Counted from the stretch's first letter, positions 15,915 to 25,270 are shown. The stretch is 32,243 nucleotides of DNA from Alphaproteobacteria bacterium (GCA_017470165.1 JAFUEX010000024.1:139398-171640), one strand, 5' to 3'. Notes: generated by a model from the letters alone, not told the origin. Translations and numbers: made by a program.

Positions 15915-16880
15915 ATGACTAAGATATCGTTAATCGGCTGCGGAAGATGGGGAACTTTTTTGGGTTGGTATGCCGCAAATTATGGTAAGGCTGAGGAAGT
16001 TTGGATGTATGATATTCCAACCTCGCCTAATTTTGTAGAACTTAAAAATACTCGTAAAAATGCCTATTTGGTGTTGAGCGATAATATGCAGTTGTTCGAT
16101 AATTTGGCGGCGGTTTTGCAGAATGATTTTGTGATTATATCCATTGGATGTCAGTATTTTCGCGGGTTGTGTCGCGAGTTAGCTGCATATGATTTGCACG
16201 GAAAAACCTTTTTGCTGGCGATGAAAGGGCTGGAAGAACCTAGCGGTGAGCGAATGCTGGAGATTATGCGCAGCGAAATAGCCCAAGATATTCATATAGC
16301 TACACTGGGCGGCCCCGGTCATGTGCAGGATTATATGCGCGGCGTGCCCTCGGCGGCAGTGGTGGACAGCGATGAGGAGGCAGCCAAGAAGACGGTGGTT
16401 GAGCTGATGTCGAGCCCATTGATTCGCCTTTATTATGGTAATGATTTGATTGGTAATCAAATCGGGGCGGCCTTGAAAAATGTGATTGGTTTGGCAGCCG
16501 GTATTTTGGACGGGCTGGATTGGTACGGCCTCAAAGGAGCACTGATGGCGCGCGCACCGGTAGAGGTGGGACGGTTGATTAAGCATTTTGGCGGCAATCC
16601 GATGACGGCTTACGGGTTGGCGCATTTGGGCGATTATGAGGCGACGCTGTTTTCGAAAAATAGTCATAATCGGATGTTTGGCGAAAAATTTGCCCGCGGT
16701 GAGGCTTTTGAAAAATTGGCGGAGGGGGTTCCCACGCTTAAGGCAGTTAAATTGTTGGCTGACCGCTATCAGATTGATATGCCGATTTCTCAGGCGCTTT
16801 ACAGCGTTATTTATGAAAAAGCAAATATCAAAGATAGTATTAAACAATTGTTTGAACGGCCGCTGAAAAGCGAATTTTAG
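15915..16880 (+). CDS. gpsA: NAD(P)H-dependent glycerol-3-phosphate dehydrogenase
   Basis: A 321-residue cytoplasmic enzyme that reduces dihydroxyacetone phosphate to sn-glycerol-3-phosphate for phospholipid synthesis. The N-terminal Rossmann motif GCGRWG (8-13) binds NAD(P)H. The C-terminal helical domain carries ALKNVIGLAAGILDGL with the conserved catalytic Lys, then HLGDYEATLFSKNSHNRMFG, the family's GLGD...SRN..G block with Asn and Arg retained in altered order. Length is typical. Some positions usually fixed in GpsA vary (LGDYEAT for the more common LGDLxxT), so the gene is a divergent member. It ends 38 bases before tolB and the two may be co-transcribed. Confidence 0.85.
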   Translation: MTKISLIGCGRWGTFLGWYAANYGKAEEVWMYDIPTSPNFVELKNTRKNAYLVLSDNMQLFDNLAAVLQNDFVIISIGCQYFRGLCRELAAYDLHGKTFLLAMKGLEEPSGERMLEIMRSEIAQDIHIATLGGPGHVQDYMRGVPSAAVVDSDEEAAKKTVVELMSSPLIRLYYGNDLIGNQIGAALKNVIGLAAGILDGLDWYGLKGALMARAPVEVGRLIKHFGGNPMTAYGLAHLGDYEATLFSKNSHNRMFGEKFARGEAFEKLAEGVPTLKAVKLLADRYQIDMPISQALYSVIYEKANIKDSIKQLFERPLKSEF

Positions 16881-16918
16881 GTGTGAATGAGAGGCTCGTT
16901 TTTTAAGGTGAGGAGAAA

Positions 16919-18232
16919 ATGAAGAAAATTTTGGCTTTGGTTTGGTTTTTGTTGGTGGCGGCGGTGCCGGCAAAAGCGGATTTGGCGATTGATGTCAGCG
17001 GGGCTATGCGTGACCCGATGCCGATTGCCTTGCCGGATATGATTCATGATGGATTTTTTATCGGACAACAGGGTAATAAAATCCGCAAGGTGATTGAGGC
17101 GGATTTGGAACGTTCCGGCTTGTTTAGAATTATTGATTCTTCAAGCTATATTCAGGAATTTTCGTCGATGAGCCAAGAGCCGGAGTTTTTGGACTGGAAG
17201 GCAATTAAGGCACAGGCTTTGGTGCAGAGTGCGATTGAGGAGACAGCCGCAGGCGAACTGAAAGTGTCGTTTCGTTTGTGGGATGTGTATGGTGAAACAC
17301 AGACTGCCGGTCAATCTTATACCAGCAGCAAAGATAATTGGCGCCGGATTGCCCATGTGATTGCCGATGCGATTTATGAGAGCCTTACCGGTGAGAAGGG
17401 ATATTTTGATACGCGTATTGTTTATGTTTCGGAATCCGGTCCGGCAACCAGACGTATCAAGCGGCTGGCAATTATGGATCAGGATGGTGAAAATCATAAG
17501 TTTTTGACAAATGGTGCGACAATGGCTCTGACGCCGCGTTTTTCGCCTAATCTGCAAAAAATTACTTATATGTCATATGCCAATAATTCGCCCAGAGTTT
17601 ATCTTTTGGATATCGAATCGGGACAGCAGATGCTGTTGGGCAATTTTCCGGGGATGACTTTTGCGCCGCGTTTTTCACCGGATAGTTCCAAAATTTTGCT
17701 GTCGTATGCCTCGGGAGGCAAAACCAATATTTATGAGATGGATTTGAAAACCCGTCGGAGCAAACAATTGACTTACGGCAGAGCGATTGATACTTCGCCG
17801 AGCTATTCTCCGGACGGCGGGCAGATTGTGTTTAACTCGGACCGCGGTGGCAACCAGCAATTGTATGTGATGAATTCTGATGGTTCGGATGTTAAGCGTA
17901 TCAGTTTCGGTAACGGGCGGTATGCCACTCCGGTATGGTCGCCGCGCGGTGATTATATTGCCTTTACCAAAATGGCTAACGGACAATTTTATATCGGGGT
18001 GATGTATCCGGACGGTTCGGGTGAGAGATTGTTGGCCTCGGGGTATTTGGTTGAAGGGCCGACGTGGTCACCAAACGGACGGGTGCTGATGTATTTTCGC
18101 CAAGATAAGGGCACCGGTCGTTCTACTCCGCCGGTTAAACTATATTCAATTGATTTGACGGGATATAACGAACGGCAGATTATTACTCCGGCAGATGCCT
18201 CTGATCCGGCTTGGTCGCCTTTGTTGGAATAA
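16919..18232 (+). CDS. tolB: Tol-Pal system periplasmic protein TolB
   Basis: A 437-residue periplasmic component of the Tol-Pal envelope complex, which helps outer-membrane constriction at division and binds Pal. A signal peptide (about 1-20, ending AKA before DLAIDV) leads into the N-terminal TolB domain (about 25-150). A six-bladed beta-propeller follows, seen as repeats such as [40 protein letters not shown] and [14 protein letters not shown]. The ribosome-binding site AAGGTGAGGAG precedes the ATG at 16919. Length matches the family. The usual neighbours tolQ, tolR, tolA and pal are not in the window, so tolB stands apart from them here, next to gpsA. Confidence 0.95.
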   Translation: MKKILALVWFLLVAAVPAKADLAIDVSGAMRDPMPIALPDMIHDGFFIGQQGNKIRKVIEADLERSGLFRIIDSSSYIQEFSSMSQEPEFLDWKAIKAQALVQSAIEETAAGELKVSFRLWDVYGETQTAGQSYTSSKDNWRRIAHVIADAIYESLTGEKGYFDTRIVYVSESGPATRRIKRLAIMDQDGENHKFLTNGATMALTPRFSPNLQKITYMSYANNSPRVYLLDIESGQQMLLGNFPGMTFAPRFSPDSSKILLSYASGGKTNIYEMDLKTRRSKQLTYGRAIDTSPSYSPDGGQIVFNSDRGGNQQLYVMNSDGSDVKRISFGNGRYATPVWSPRGDYIAFTKMANGQFYIGVMYPDGSGERLLASGYLVEGPTWSPNGRVLMYFRQDKGTGRSTPPVKLYSIDLTGYNERQIITPADASDPAWSPLLE

Positions 18233-18234
18233 AC

Positions 18235-19119
18235 TCACAACGCGGCAAAAGCGCGTTTGTAATAGTCGATTACCGCACGGATGCGGGGGATGTCCTTGCG
18301 CTCTTTGCGGGTAAAAAGATAGGCCTTGGAAGTTAGCGGACACTGAATGTTGCTTAAACACACAAGGCCTTTTTCGTTGCTGTTGGCACTTAAGGGCAAG
18401 ACCCCGATGCCGCCGCCGTTTTTGACAATTTCACTGACAATCAGGGTGCTGTTGGACAGGCAAACGCCGCGACAGTCACGATTGAGGCGCTCAAAGGCTG
18501 ATTTGAGTATGGCCAGCCAATCGCGTTTTAGGACCAAACGGTGATTTTGCAGCAGGTCGTCTAAGTCGGCGGGCGGCGAATGTTTGACCAGATAGTCGCA
18601 GGAGGCAAAGAAGCCGCAGGGAATGTCTTTGGTAAACAGCATAATTAAGTTGTCATTTTTGGGTTGGTCATAGCTGAGGCCTAAGTCGTAGTTGCGGCTT
18701 TCGAACTCGGTAATGCTGTCGTAGGTGTCTATCGACAGCGAAATGTCGGTGTATTGGTCCAAAAAATGCTCCAATTCGCACTGACAAAAATTGTATTTTA
18801 CCGTGCGGTCGCAAGCAATTCGCACTTCGCCTTTGACGGCGTTTTCGTTGTTGCGCAAGTCATAGGCTTTGCGCAGACAATCGATAATTTGCTCGGCGAT
18901 AACAAATACCTTTTCACCGTTGCCGGTTAGAACGCAGCGGCGGTCGGCAACCGAGATGAGGCGCATTCCCAGCTCGCGTTCCAGAATTTCTAGATATTTG
19001 TTAAGAGTGTCGATGGAAGTGCTCATATTTTTGGCGGCCATAACTTTGCCATCGCTGGTTTTGACGGCATAAAGCATAAAAAGTCCTTCTAAATTAATCA
19101 GGTCCTTTTTGCTGAACAA
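18235..19119 (-). CDS. LysR-type transcriptional regulator
   Basis: A 294-residue regulator. The N-terminal winged helix-turn-helix spans about 5-70: LEGLFMLYAVKTSDGKVMAA, then LEILERELGMRL and VLTGNGEKVF, in the LysR pattern. It is followed by a linker helix and a periplasmic-binding-protein-like effector domain (about 95-290, EVRIACDRTVKYNF then GGGIGVLPLS). The TTG at 19119 is chosen as start because GGGGAG lies eight bases upstream and because it includes the first helix; the ATG at 19077 would cut the domain. The usual ...SQSAVS... recognition-helix region reads STSIDTLNK, an atypical variant. The stop is two bases from the tolB stop on the opposite strand. Its target genes are unknown; LysR regulators often act on divergent genes and themselves, but no divergent gene is adjacent. 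Confidence 0.85.
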   Translation of the reverse strand: MFSKKDLINLEGLFMLYAVKTSDGKVMAAKNMSTSIDTLNKYLEILERELGMRLISVADRRCVLTGNGEKVFVIAEQIIDCLRKAYDLRNNENAVKGEVRIACDRTVKYNFCQCELEHFLDQYTDISLSIDTYDSITEFESRNYDLGLSYDQPKNDNLIMLFTKDIPCGFFASCDYLVKHSPPADLDDLLQNHRLVLKRDWLAILKSAFERLNRDCRGVCLSNSTLIVSEIVKNGGGIGVLPLSANSNEKGLVCLSNIQCPLTSKAYLFTRKERKDIPRIRAVIDYYKRAFAAL

Positions 19120-19276
19120 ATTTTATTCTCCCCAAAATGCTGAATTTTTAACACTTAGACAACTTTAAGTATAAGTATTAGCAGATGATAATTAAAAATG
19201 CAACCATAATATTCAATTTTTTGGATAATTATAAAATTTACACAACTTTTGGTTTAAATGACCTTCGCCGCCGAAA

Positions 19277-19311
19277 TAAACAAAAACCACCGAAGAGGTC
19301 TCTTCGGTGGT
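19277..19311 (-). terminator. Intrinsic terminator after ychF
   Basis: A perfect inverted repeat, ACCACCGAAGAG with CTCTTCGGTGGT, occupies 19286-19311. On the minus strand it is followed by a T-rich tract (complement of 19277-19285). It begins about 28 bases beyond the ychF stop. Confidence 0.85.
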
Positions 19312-19338
19312 GAAGGAAAAAAGTTAAGGAAAATTAAG

Positions 19339-20448
19339 TTATACATTAAACAGAAAGTTTAGCAAATCGCCGTCTTGGACAACATAATCTTTGCCTTCGG
19401 AGCGCATTTTTCCGGCTTCTTTGGCTCCTTGTTCGCCACCGAATTTTACAAAGTCGTCAAAAGAAATTGTCTCAGCGCGAATGAAACCGCGCTCAAAATC
19501 CGAGTGAATGATGCCGGCGCATACCGGAGCCTTTGAGCCCTTGAGAAATGTCCACGCCCTTACTTCTTTGGGGCCGGCGGTAAAATAAGTTTGCAGGCCT
19601 AAAAGTGCATAGCCTTCACGGATGATTTTGGCCAAGCCGGTTTCTTCCAAGCCCAAAGACGATAAAAACTCTTGGCGCTCGGCTTCGTTTTCTAGCTGAG
19701 CAACTTCGGCCTCGATTGCTGCGGAAATTACTACGGCGCGCGCATTTTCGGCCTGAGCTTTGGCAAAAACCTGCTGAGAAAATGCGTTGCCGGCAGCTGC
19801 GGAGGCTTCGTCGACATTGCAAACATACAAAACGGGTTTGGATGTGAGCAGTTGCAGGGATTTATAGGCTTTGCAGGCATCTTTGTTGCCGGAATCGGGT
19901 TGGGCGGTGCGAGCGGGACGACCTATTTTGAGGGCTTCGATAATCGGGGTCATTACTGCGACGTTGATTATAGCCTCTTTATCGCCGCCGCGAGCTTTTT
20001 TTTGGGCTTGGTCCAAGCGCTTTTCCAGTGATTCTAAATCGGCAATCATCAATTCGGTTTCAACAATCTCAGCGTCGCGGATAGGGTCTACGCTGCCTTC
20101 GACATGGGTGATGTTGTCATCTTCAAAGCAGCGCAGCACGTGGATTATGGCATCAACCTCGCGGATGTTGGCTAAAAATTGATTGCCCAAACCCTCGCCT
20201 TTGGAGGCGCCCTTGACCAAGCCGGCAATATCGACAAACTCTAACTGGGTGGGGGTGACCATACGCGGTTTTACCATATCTTCCAAAATTTGCAGACGTT
20301 TGTCCGGCACCGCAACCCGTCCGACATTGGGCTCAATGGTGCAAAAAGGAAAATTGGCTGCCTGCGCGGCAATGGTTTGTGTCAGCGCGTTGAACAAGGT
20401 TGATTTGCCGACATTGGGCAGGCCGACAATTCCGCAATTAAAACCCAT
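19339..20448 (-). CDS. ychF: Redox-regulated ribosome-binding ATPase YchF (OLA1 family)
   Basis: A 369-residue Obg-family P-loop NTPase that binds 70S ribosomes and hydrolyses ATP in preference to GTP. The P-loop is GLPNVGKST near residue 8, the switch-II DIAGLVKGASKGEGLGN is intact, and NVDE stands in place of the GTP-specific NKxD motif, as expected for YchF. A coiled-coil insertion (about 120-150, SLEKRLDQAQKKARGGDKE) and a C-terminal TGS domain (about 280-369, ending YVVQDGDLLNFLFNV) complete the family plan. The ATG at 20448 has AGGAG upstream; upstream in-frame codons are not conserved. Length is normal. It has its own terminator at 19277. Confidence 0.97.
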   Translation of the reverse strand: MGFNCGIVGLPNVGKSTLFNALTQTIAAQAANFPFCTIEPNVGRVAVPDKRLQILEDMVKPRMVTPTQLEFVDIAGLVKGASKGEGLGNQFLANIREVDAIIHVLRCFEDDNITHVEGSVDPIRDAEIVETELMIADLESLEKRLDQAQKKARGGDKEAIINVAVMTPIIEALKIGRPARTAQPDSGNKDACKAYKSLQLLTSKPVLYVCNVDEASAAAGNAFSQQVFAKAQAENARAVVISAAIEAEVAQLENEAERQEFLSSLGLEETGLAKIIREGYALLGLQTYFTAGPKEVRAWTFLKGSKAPVCAGIIHSDFERGFIRAETISFDDFVKFGGEQGAKEAGKMRSEGKDYVVQDGDLLNFLFNV

Positions 20449-20594
20449 AGTAAAAACTCCTGTTGGTAATTGAAACTTGCTGATTTTATAAAACAGCATT
20501 TTGTTTTTTGCAATAGTTAAAAAAATACCGTTTTAATTAAAGGGACAGGAGATTAATGAAAAGGAGAAAGTCCCGCGGTTTGCAGGGCGGCAGG

Positions 20595-20630
20595 CAAAAA
20601 AATGCTCTGCTCCGAGTTATCGGGCAGAGC
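20595..20630 (-). terminator. Intrinsic terminator of the small gene at 20642
   Basis: GCTCTGC (20604-20610) pairs with GCAGAGC (20624-20630), with inner CCGA and TCGG pairing. On the minus strand the stem is followed by ATTTTTTT (complement of 20595-20602). Confidence 0.8.
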
Positions 20631-20641
20631 AAGGTAAGATG

Positions 20642-21103
20642 TTAAGTTTCGTTGTAAATTCTCAACACGTCTTCGTAGTGAAGATTGCCGGTGATGAGCT
20701 TTTTGATGTGCGGAGGCATTTCGTGGGTTGCAAAATAAGGCTTGAGAATCGGCGCATATCTTGCTACGTGTTGCCCATTTTGCAATTTGGTAGAGCATAA
20801 GGCCATTAAAATTTCCTCATCGGCCGGCACTTTGCGCATAACTTCGACATACTTTTTGCATATCCAAGGATTGTTGGCCACGATGTCGAGCGCATCGGCA
20901 TAGTGATGAATCCTTTTGGCATTCGGAGGAAATTGCTCGTAAGCAAAGTTGGTTGATATACCATTTTCTCCGACTTTTTCCATATACCGCAACATCTTAA
21001 TTATTGCTGCGTGCTGCTGGCGGTGTTTTTGCTCGCTACGGTAGTTTTGATCATAATGAATGACGTCAACGTTTGCGAATTCGCGATACTTTTTTCTTGC
21101 CAT
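20642..21103 (-). CDS. Helical hypothetical protein
   Basis: A 153-residue basic, soluble, mostly helical protein of no recognised family (MARKKYREFANVDVIHYD; later RIHHYADALDIVANNPWICK and EILMALCSTKLQNGQHV). The pattern of short helices with conserved-looking aromatic and Pro positions suggests a compact helical-repeat fold, but no motif gives a function. The ATG at 21103 is preferred because upstream in-frame sequence reads as hydrophobic non-coding material. It lies between tsaB and ychF on the same strand with gaps of about 100 and 190 bases, and it has its own terminator. Confidence 0.65.
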   Translation of the reverse strand: MARKKYREFANVDVIHYDQNYRSEQKHRQQHAAIIKMLRYMEKVGENGISTNFAYEQFPPNAKRIHHYADALDIVANNPWICKKYVEVMRKVPADEEILMALCSTKLQNGQHVARYAPILKPYFATHEMPPHIKKLITGNLHYEDVLRIYNET

Positions 21104-21205
21104 AAAATTAATGTTTTTTAGGGTTAATAATTTTTTATTTATAAATATACAGAGATGATTTATAACACTTATTGCGGTGAATGGCAAGTATTTTTTCTAT
21201 TTTGT

Positions 21206-21877
21206 CTAAATATTTTTCGGCATAGTTACGTCGGCGGGGCGTAAGTATAACGGTTTGGGAAAGTTGAACTTTTTGCTGACGAGTTGCTGTCGGGCAGCTT
21301 TGAACAGGGCCGAGGTCGGCAGGTAGTTGCAAAGTTTGATGCCTTGCAGGACTAAGCCGCTGGGTTGGCTGAGAAAGCGCGCCAAGCCGTCGCCGATGAG
21401 ACTGACCGCACGGCCGTGCGATTTGAGAACGGCGATGATTTCCTCGCGGGAAAGGGCTTGCGGTTCGCAGGTCGGGCAAAGATGTTCGTCGTAGAAGCGC
21501 ACATAAAAATCATCGCGGCGGGTTTCGATAATGACGGCATTGAGAGTGGATATTTCCGAGGGGGAAAGGTCAAGGATGTAGGCATCAAACGCCGAAAACC
21601 CGCTGACGATAAGCTCCGGTGAGGTGAGCGCAAATACTTTTGCGGCAGAAATGGAGGCTCTTACGCCGGTGAATGATCCGGGGCCGGTGCAGACAAATAC
21701 TGCGCCGATATCGGTAAATTTCAGATGATTGGCGGTGAGCATATCTTTCAGGCGCACAATTAATTCTTCGCTTTGGCCGAAGTCCATTTCACGGGAAAAA
21801 TCGGCAATTATTTTGTCGTTCTGTCCCAAAACGATACTGCACGAGGCAGCGGTGGTATCAAAAATTAAAGAATACAT
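21206..21877 (-). CDS. tsaB: tRNA threonylcarbamoyladenosine biosynthesis protein TsaB
   Basis: A 223-residue ASKHA-fold partner of TsaD in the complex that makes t6A at position 37 of tRNAs reading ANN codons. The N-terminal signature LIFDTTAASCSIVL matches the first ATPase-like strand pair. The family block GPGSFTGVRASISAAKVFA is intact at about residues 69-87. The C-terminal half is shorter and divergent, as is usual for TsaB. The ATG at 21877 starts the conserved first strand. No tsaD or rimI is adjacent in the window. Confidence 0.92.
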   Translation of the reverse strand: MYSLIFDTTAASCSIVLGQNDKIIADFSREMDFGQSEELIVRLKDMLTANHLKFTDIGAVFVCTGPGSFTGVRASISAAKVFALTSPELIVSGFSAFDAYILDLSPSEISTLNAVIIETRRDDFYVRFYDEHLCPTCEPQALSREEIIAVLKSHGRAVSLIGDGLARFLSQPSGLVLQGIKLCNYLPTSALFKAARQQLVSKKFNFPKPLYLRPADVTMPKNI

Positions 21878-21979
21878 TTTTCCACTATTTGTAAAATTTA
21901 GGTTTTAATAATGTTTTTTATAGAATAAAATCTGCAAATAGACAATGTTTTTTTGAATTTAAGGCAAGATTGGAGCAAA

Positions 21980-23641
21980 ATGAGTATTGAGTTGTTGCAG
22001 GATATGTTTTATGCCGCGCCGGAGTTGTGGTACGGATTGGGAGCGGTGCTGCTGGCGGCGATAGTGTTTGCTCGCACGATGTATCTGAAAGCCAAACAGC
22101 AAATTTATTTTTTGCGAAGAGACAGAGAGCGATATGCCGAGACACTTTATGCCTCGCATGACGGATATTTTGCTTTTATTTATCCGGATTATCGAGTTAA
22201 TGACCCGCGCCAAGAGATTGTTGAGCGATGCTCGCGGCGGTTGGCGGTGATGCTGGGGCTGAGCGGCGGGGTGAAGGCATCGTTTGCCGAGGTGCTGAAA
22301 AATTTTTATAAAGATGACGGAAAAAAAATCGAAAAATATGTCGGACTGCTGAGAAAAGAGGGTACGGCATTTGAGGATTATTTTGAACTGAAAACCTCGC
22401 AGAAAATTATGCGGTTAGAAGGGGTGCGCATTAACGGCTCGGACGGCAGTATTTATTGCGATATGATTTGGTTTCGCGATGTGAGCAATGCGACGCGGCG
22501 GATAAAGCTGCTGGAACAACAAAAAGATGAGGCCGAACGCAAATATTGGCTGCAGCGGGATTTGACCGATAATTTGCCTTTTGCCGTGTGGCTGAGGGAC
22601 GAAAAATCGGATATTATATATTGTAACAAACGCTATCACACTTTTGCCGGATGCACAAAAGAAGAATCCGGTGATGAGGTGGTGGAGATTTGCGATACTC
22701 AAGGGGGGAGCTTGTCTAAGGCGCTGGCTAATGAGGTGCGTTTGAGCCAGAAGGGGACCAAAATCAGCGGCGGGATAATTCATCAAGGTAACCGAATCGC
22801 GGTGGAGGCTTATGAAATTCCATTTTGTGTTGAACAGAATTTGGATAAAACTTACAGTGTGGGTTGTATGATTGATGTCAGCGAGCTGGATGAGCTTAAA
22901 CGCACGCAAAGGCAGCATCAGGAAGCGCAACTGATGATTTTGGGTAAGTTGGGCACGGCTTTTGCAGTGTTTGGCGGAGATATGAATTTGGATTTTTATA
23001 ATCAGGCCTTTGCCGATGCTTGGAGTTTGAAAAAGAGCTGGTTGCAGCAAAAGAATAATTACAGCGCTTTTTTGGATGAAATCAGAGAGAATCGGCTGTT
23101 GCCGGAAGTGCCGGATTATCGTTCGTTTAAGAAGGGCGAATTAAAAGTATTCAGCCAATTGATTGAGCCGATAAGCGATCTGCTGCATTTGCCGAATGGC
23201 AAAACCTATCGCCGTACGCGTGCACCATATCTTTTGGGCGGGGTCATTTTTGCTTATGAAGATATTTCGGACAGACTGGCGGCAACCAGCGCCTATAATG
23301 CGTTGTATAATGTGCAGCAGGAAATTTTGAATAATTTGCCGGACGGGGTTTTGGTGTTTGGTGAAAACGGACGCCTCAACTTTTTTAATGAGGCCTATGC
23401 AAAAATGTGGCAGGTCAAAAAGGAATTTTTGATGGGACAGCCCGATTTGGGAGAAGTGCTTGACAGTCAGCGGCACTTTTTTGAAAATACCGAAAATTGG
23501 GAGCATTTGAAAAAAGAAATCAGTGATAATATATTGAATCTCACGACCAAAACTTTGGCTTTAAGGCTGAATGGCGGCCAAGCGGTGCAAATAAACGTGG
23601 CGCGATTGTCGGATGGTAATTTGATGCTGATTTACCGATGA
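21980..23641 (+). CDS. Membrane-anchored multi-PAS protein lacking a kinase domain
   Basis: A 553-residue protein with one N-terminal membrane helix (about 19-36, GLGAVLLAAIVFARTMYL) followed by a coiled segment and four PAS-like domains. Their starts are marked by HDGYFAFIYPDYRV, NLPFAVWLRDEKSDIIYCN, GTAFAVFGGDMNLDFYN and NLPDGVLVFGENGRLNFFN. The architecture matches the sensor part of alphaproteobacterial histidine kinases related to DivL and other PAS-7 type kinases. The protein stops at SDGNLMLIYR, exactly where those kinases continue into the HisKA helix. No HisKA or HATPase sequence occurs downstream in any frame before the next gene at 23714. The ATG at 21980 has GGAG upstream. It may be a natural scaffold or a truncated kinase. 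Confidence 0.82.
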   Translation: MSIELLQDMFYAAPELWYGLGAVLLAAIVFARTMYLKAKQQIYFLRRDRERYAETLYASHDGYFAFIYPDYRVNDPRQEIVERCSRRLAVMLGLSGGVKASFAEVLKNFYKDDGKKIEKYVGLLRKEGTAFEDYFELKTSQKIMRLEGVRINGSDGSIYCDMIWFRDVSNATRRIKLLEQQKDEAERKYWLQRDLTDNLPFAVWLRDEKSDIIYCNKRYHTFAGCTKEESGDEVVEICDTQGGSLSKALANEVRLSQKGTKISGGIIHQGNRIAVEAYEIPFCVEQNLDKTYSVGCMIDVSELDELKRTQRQHQEAQLMILGKLGTAFAVFGGDMNLDFYNQAFADAWSLKKSWLQQKNNYSAFLDEIRENRLLPEVPDYRSFKKGELKVFSQLIEPISDLLHLPNGKTYRRTRAPYLLGGVIFAYEDISDRLAATSAYNALYNVQQEILNNLPDGVLVFGENGRLNFFNEAYAKMWQVKKEFLMGQPDLGEVLDSQRHFFENTENWEHLKKEISDNILNLTTKTLALRLNGGQAVQINVARLSDGNLMLIYR

Positions 23642-23649
23642 CAATAAAA

Positions 23650-23677
23650 TTGACATTGAGATAAAAACGTGTAGAAT
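23650..23677 (+). promoter_or_regulatory. Putative promoter for the coiled-coil gene
   Basis: A perfect TTGACA (23650-23655) is separated by 16 bases from TAGAAT (23672-23677). It lies 37 bases before the start at 23714. Confidence 0.65.
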
Positions 23678-23713
23678 CGCGATGAAAATCTTAAAAATTG
23701 AGTGAGGTTTCGG

Positions 23714-24571
23714 ATGAATGACGAGTTTGGCACATCGGCCAATATGGAATGGAAACAAGATAAAAACGGCGAAAAAAATTCGCGCGTTTCGCGGAGGTTG
23801 GATCAGCAAAAGGCGAATTTGGCTGCACAAAAATCACCCAATAAGATGGATGTGGGGATGAACCGACTGAAAGCAACCGCACCCAATATGAAAAAAATAC
23901 GCTCAAAAATCAGAGATGTTTTTGATGAAGATGATGAAGATGAGAATGATAACGGACATTTGATAGTTCTGAATATGGAGGCGGACAACCAACAGTCTTC
24001 GTTGTTGGAGGGTTTAAAGGATGAGGAAAAACGTCGGTTGGAGGCCGAAAATGTGGTAAAGAACCAAACCATGCAGCAGACAGCAGGCAAAATGGAGGCA
24101 ATAAGATATGCCGATAATTTGGCTAAAGAAAACGGACTGAAGCAACTGAGCCGCAAGACAATTAACGATAGTATGATAAATATTGCCACGGATAAGGCGA
24201 CGCTGGAAATGTCGCTAAAGGGGCATTTGGAAAATGAAAAAAGAATCAATACTAAGAAGCTGAATAATCATAAAGATGTTGTTTACGCGGTTAAAGGTGT
24301 GGGGAAGCTGAAAAAGGCTGTCGAGATATCGCAGGATGTTGATAAAAAACGAGCCGAGAAGTTGCGGGCAGAGGATTTGGCCGAGTTGGGAAAAGAAAAA
24401 GATGAGAAAAAGGCGGCTAAAACTATTTTGAAAAAGACCGGCCGCGAAGATGAAAAAAAGCAAAGTAAAGAAGAGCGTATTAAGGAAAAACAAGAAAAAA
24501 TCAAGACCCAACGCCAGATAAGCGAATCGTTGAAAAGTGCGGCGGTTGACAAGACTTATGAGCGCTTGTGA
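23714..24571 (+). CDS. Highly charged coiled-coil hypothetical protein
   Basis: A 285-residue soluble protein dominated by Lys, Glu, Asp and Asn. An acidic cluster (DEDDEDENDNG) lies near residue 80. Long amphipathic helices fill residues about 100-270 (for example EEKRRLEAENVVKNQTMQQT and KEERIKEKQEKIKTQRQ). No family is recognised. The ATG at 23714 follows GAGG and is preferred over the GTG at 23702. The last 16 bases overlap, tail to tail, the J-domain gene on the other strand. Composition resembles the charged proteins of the 8-11 kb cluster, but no shared motif is evident. Confidence 0.68.
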   Translation: MNDEFGTSANMEWKQDKNGEKNSRVSRRLDQQKANLAAQKSPNKMDVGMNRLKATAPNMKKIRSKIRDVFDEDDEDENDNGHLIVLNMEADNQQSSLLEGLKDEEKRRLEAENVVKNQTMQQTAGKMEAIRYADNLAKENGLKQLSRKTINDSMINIATDKATLEMSLKGHLENEKRINTKKLNNHKDVVYAVKGVGKLKKAVEISQDVDKKRAEKLRAEDLAELGKEKDEKKAAKTILKKTGREDEKKQSKEERIKEKQEKIKTQRQISESLKSAAVDKTYERL

Positions 24572-25116
24572 GCCAAAGACTCCAGTTTGGTCAGAATCGA
24601 TTTGTATGAAGTGCTGAGAATTTTGAAAATTTCTTCAGCTTCTTTGGAAGTTTGGTTGAGGTCGGGGTGGTATTTTTTTACGGCTTTTTTGTAAGCGGTT
24701 TTGAGCGATGGGATAGTCAATTCTTCGACTGACAGCTCCATAACGGCAAGCGAGCGGCGTTCGTTGGCATCAAGACGAATGGACGGAGTAGAAGAATAAA
24801 GTGAATCGTTTTGGAAAAAATCGTAACCGAGGTCGAAATCGAAACCGAAATTATATTTGATATGCGATGAGAAGCGAAAGCGTTTGGACTCGTTGTCCGT
24901 TTCGTCGGCAAACGGCTCAGTTTCGTAATAATTCCAGTGTGCGTTGTATTCTTGGACGTGTTCTAAACAAAACCAATAATACTCCTTAAGCCGCGGATTT
25001 TTGGGCGCACGGTATTCTCCGGCTTTGTTACATCCGGCATGGTCGCAGGTGTGGTGTTCGCCGGCGGAGGTTTGCGGTGCAAAATATTTGCTTTGTCGTT
25101 TGGTTTTTTTTATCAT
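24556..25116 (-). CDS. J-domain (DnaJ-like) protein with an N-terminal Cys/His cluster
   Basis: A 186-residue cochaperone-like protein of the alphaproteobacterial type with the J domain at the C terminus. Residues about 20-60 hold HTCDHAGCNKAGEYRAP and YYWFCLEHVQEYNAHWNYYE. These form a conserved Cys/His cluster that could bind zinc. The J domain (about 125-186) carries the essential HPD in KKYHPDLNQ and stimulates Hsp70 ATPase in known homologues. I start at the ATG at 25116; its ribosome-binding site is weak, and an in-frame start further upstream at 25164 is possible. It overlaps the convergent coiled-coil gene by 16 bases at its 3' end. Confidence 0.85.
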   Translation of the reverse strand: MIKKTKRQSKYFAPQTSAGEHHTCDHAGCNKAGEYRAPKNPRLKEYYWFCLEHVQEYNAHWNYYETEPFADETDNESKRFRFSSHIKYNFGFDFDLGYDFFQNDSLYSSTPSIRLDANERRSLAVMELSVEELTIPSLKTAYKKAVKKYHPDLNQTSKEAEEIFKILSTSYKSILTKLESLAHKRS

Positions 25117-25197
25117 TTTTTTTCGTTTGTTGCCGAGTTGTGTTGCGGAAGAGCAGACTAACAAGAATCTCTTTTGAGTGCAACACTTTATTTATTA

Positions 25198-25226
25198 TTG
25201 AAAGCCGCAAAAAAAACATTTATGAT
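25198..25226 (+). promoter_or_regulatory. Putative promoter for mutM
   Basis: TTGAAA (25198-25203) and TATGAT (25221-25226) are separated by exactly 17 bases. They lie about 45 bases upstream of the mutM start. Confidence 0.65.
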
Positions 25227-25270
25227 GGCAAACTATAGAGTTGAGCAAAAAAATCGGAGATGGAAACCCT

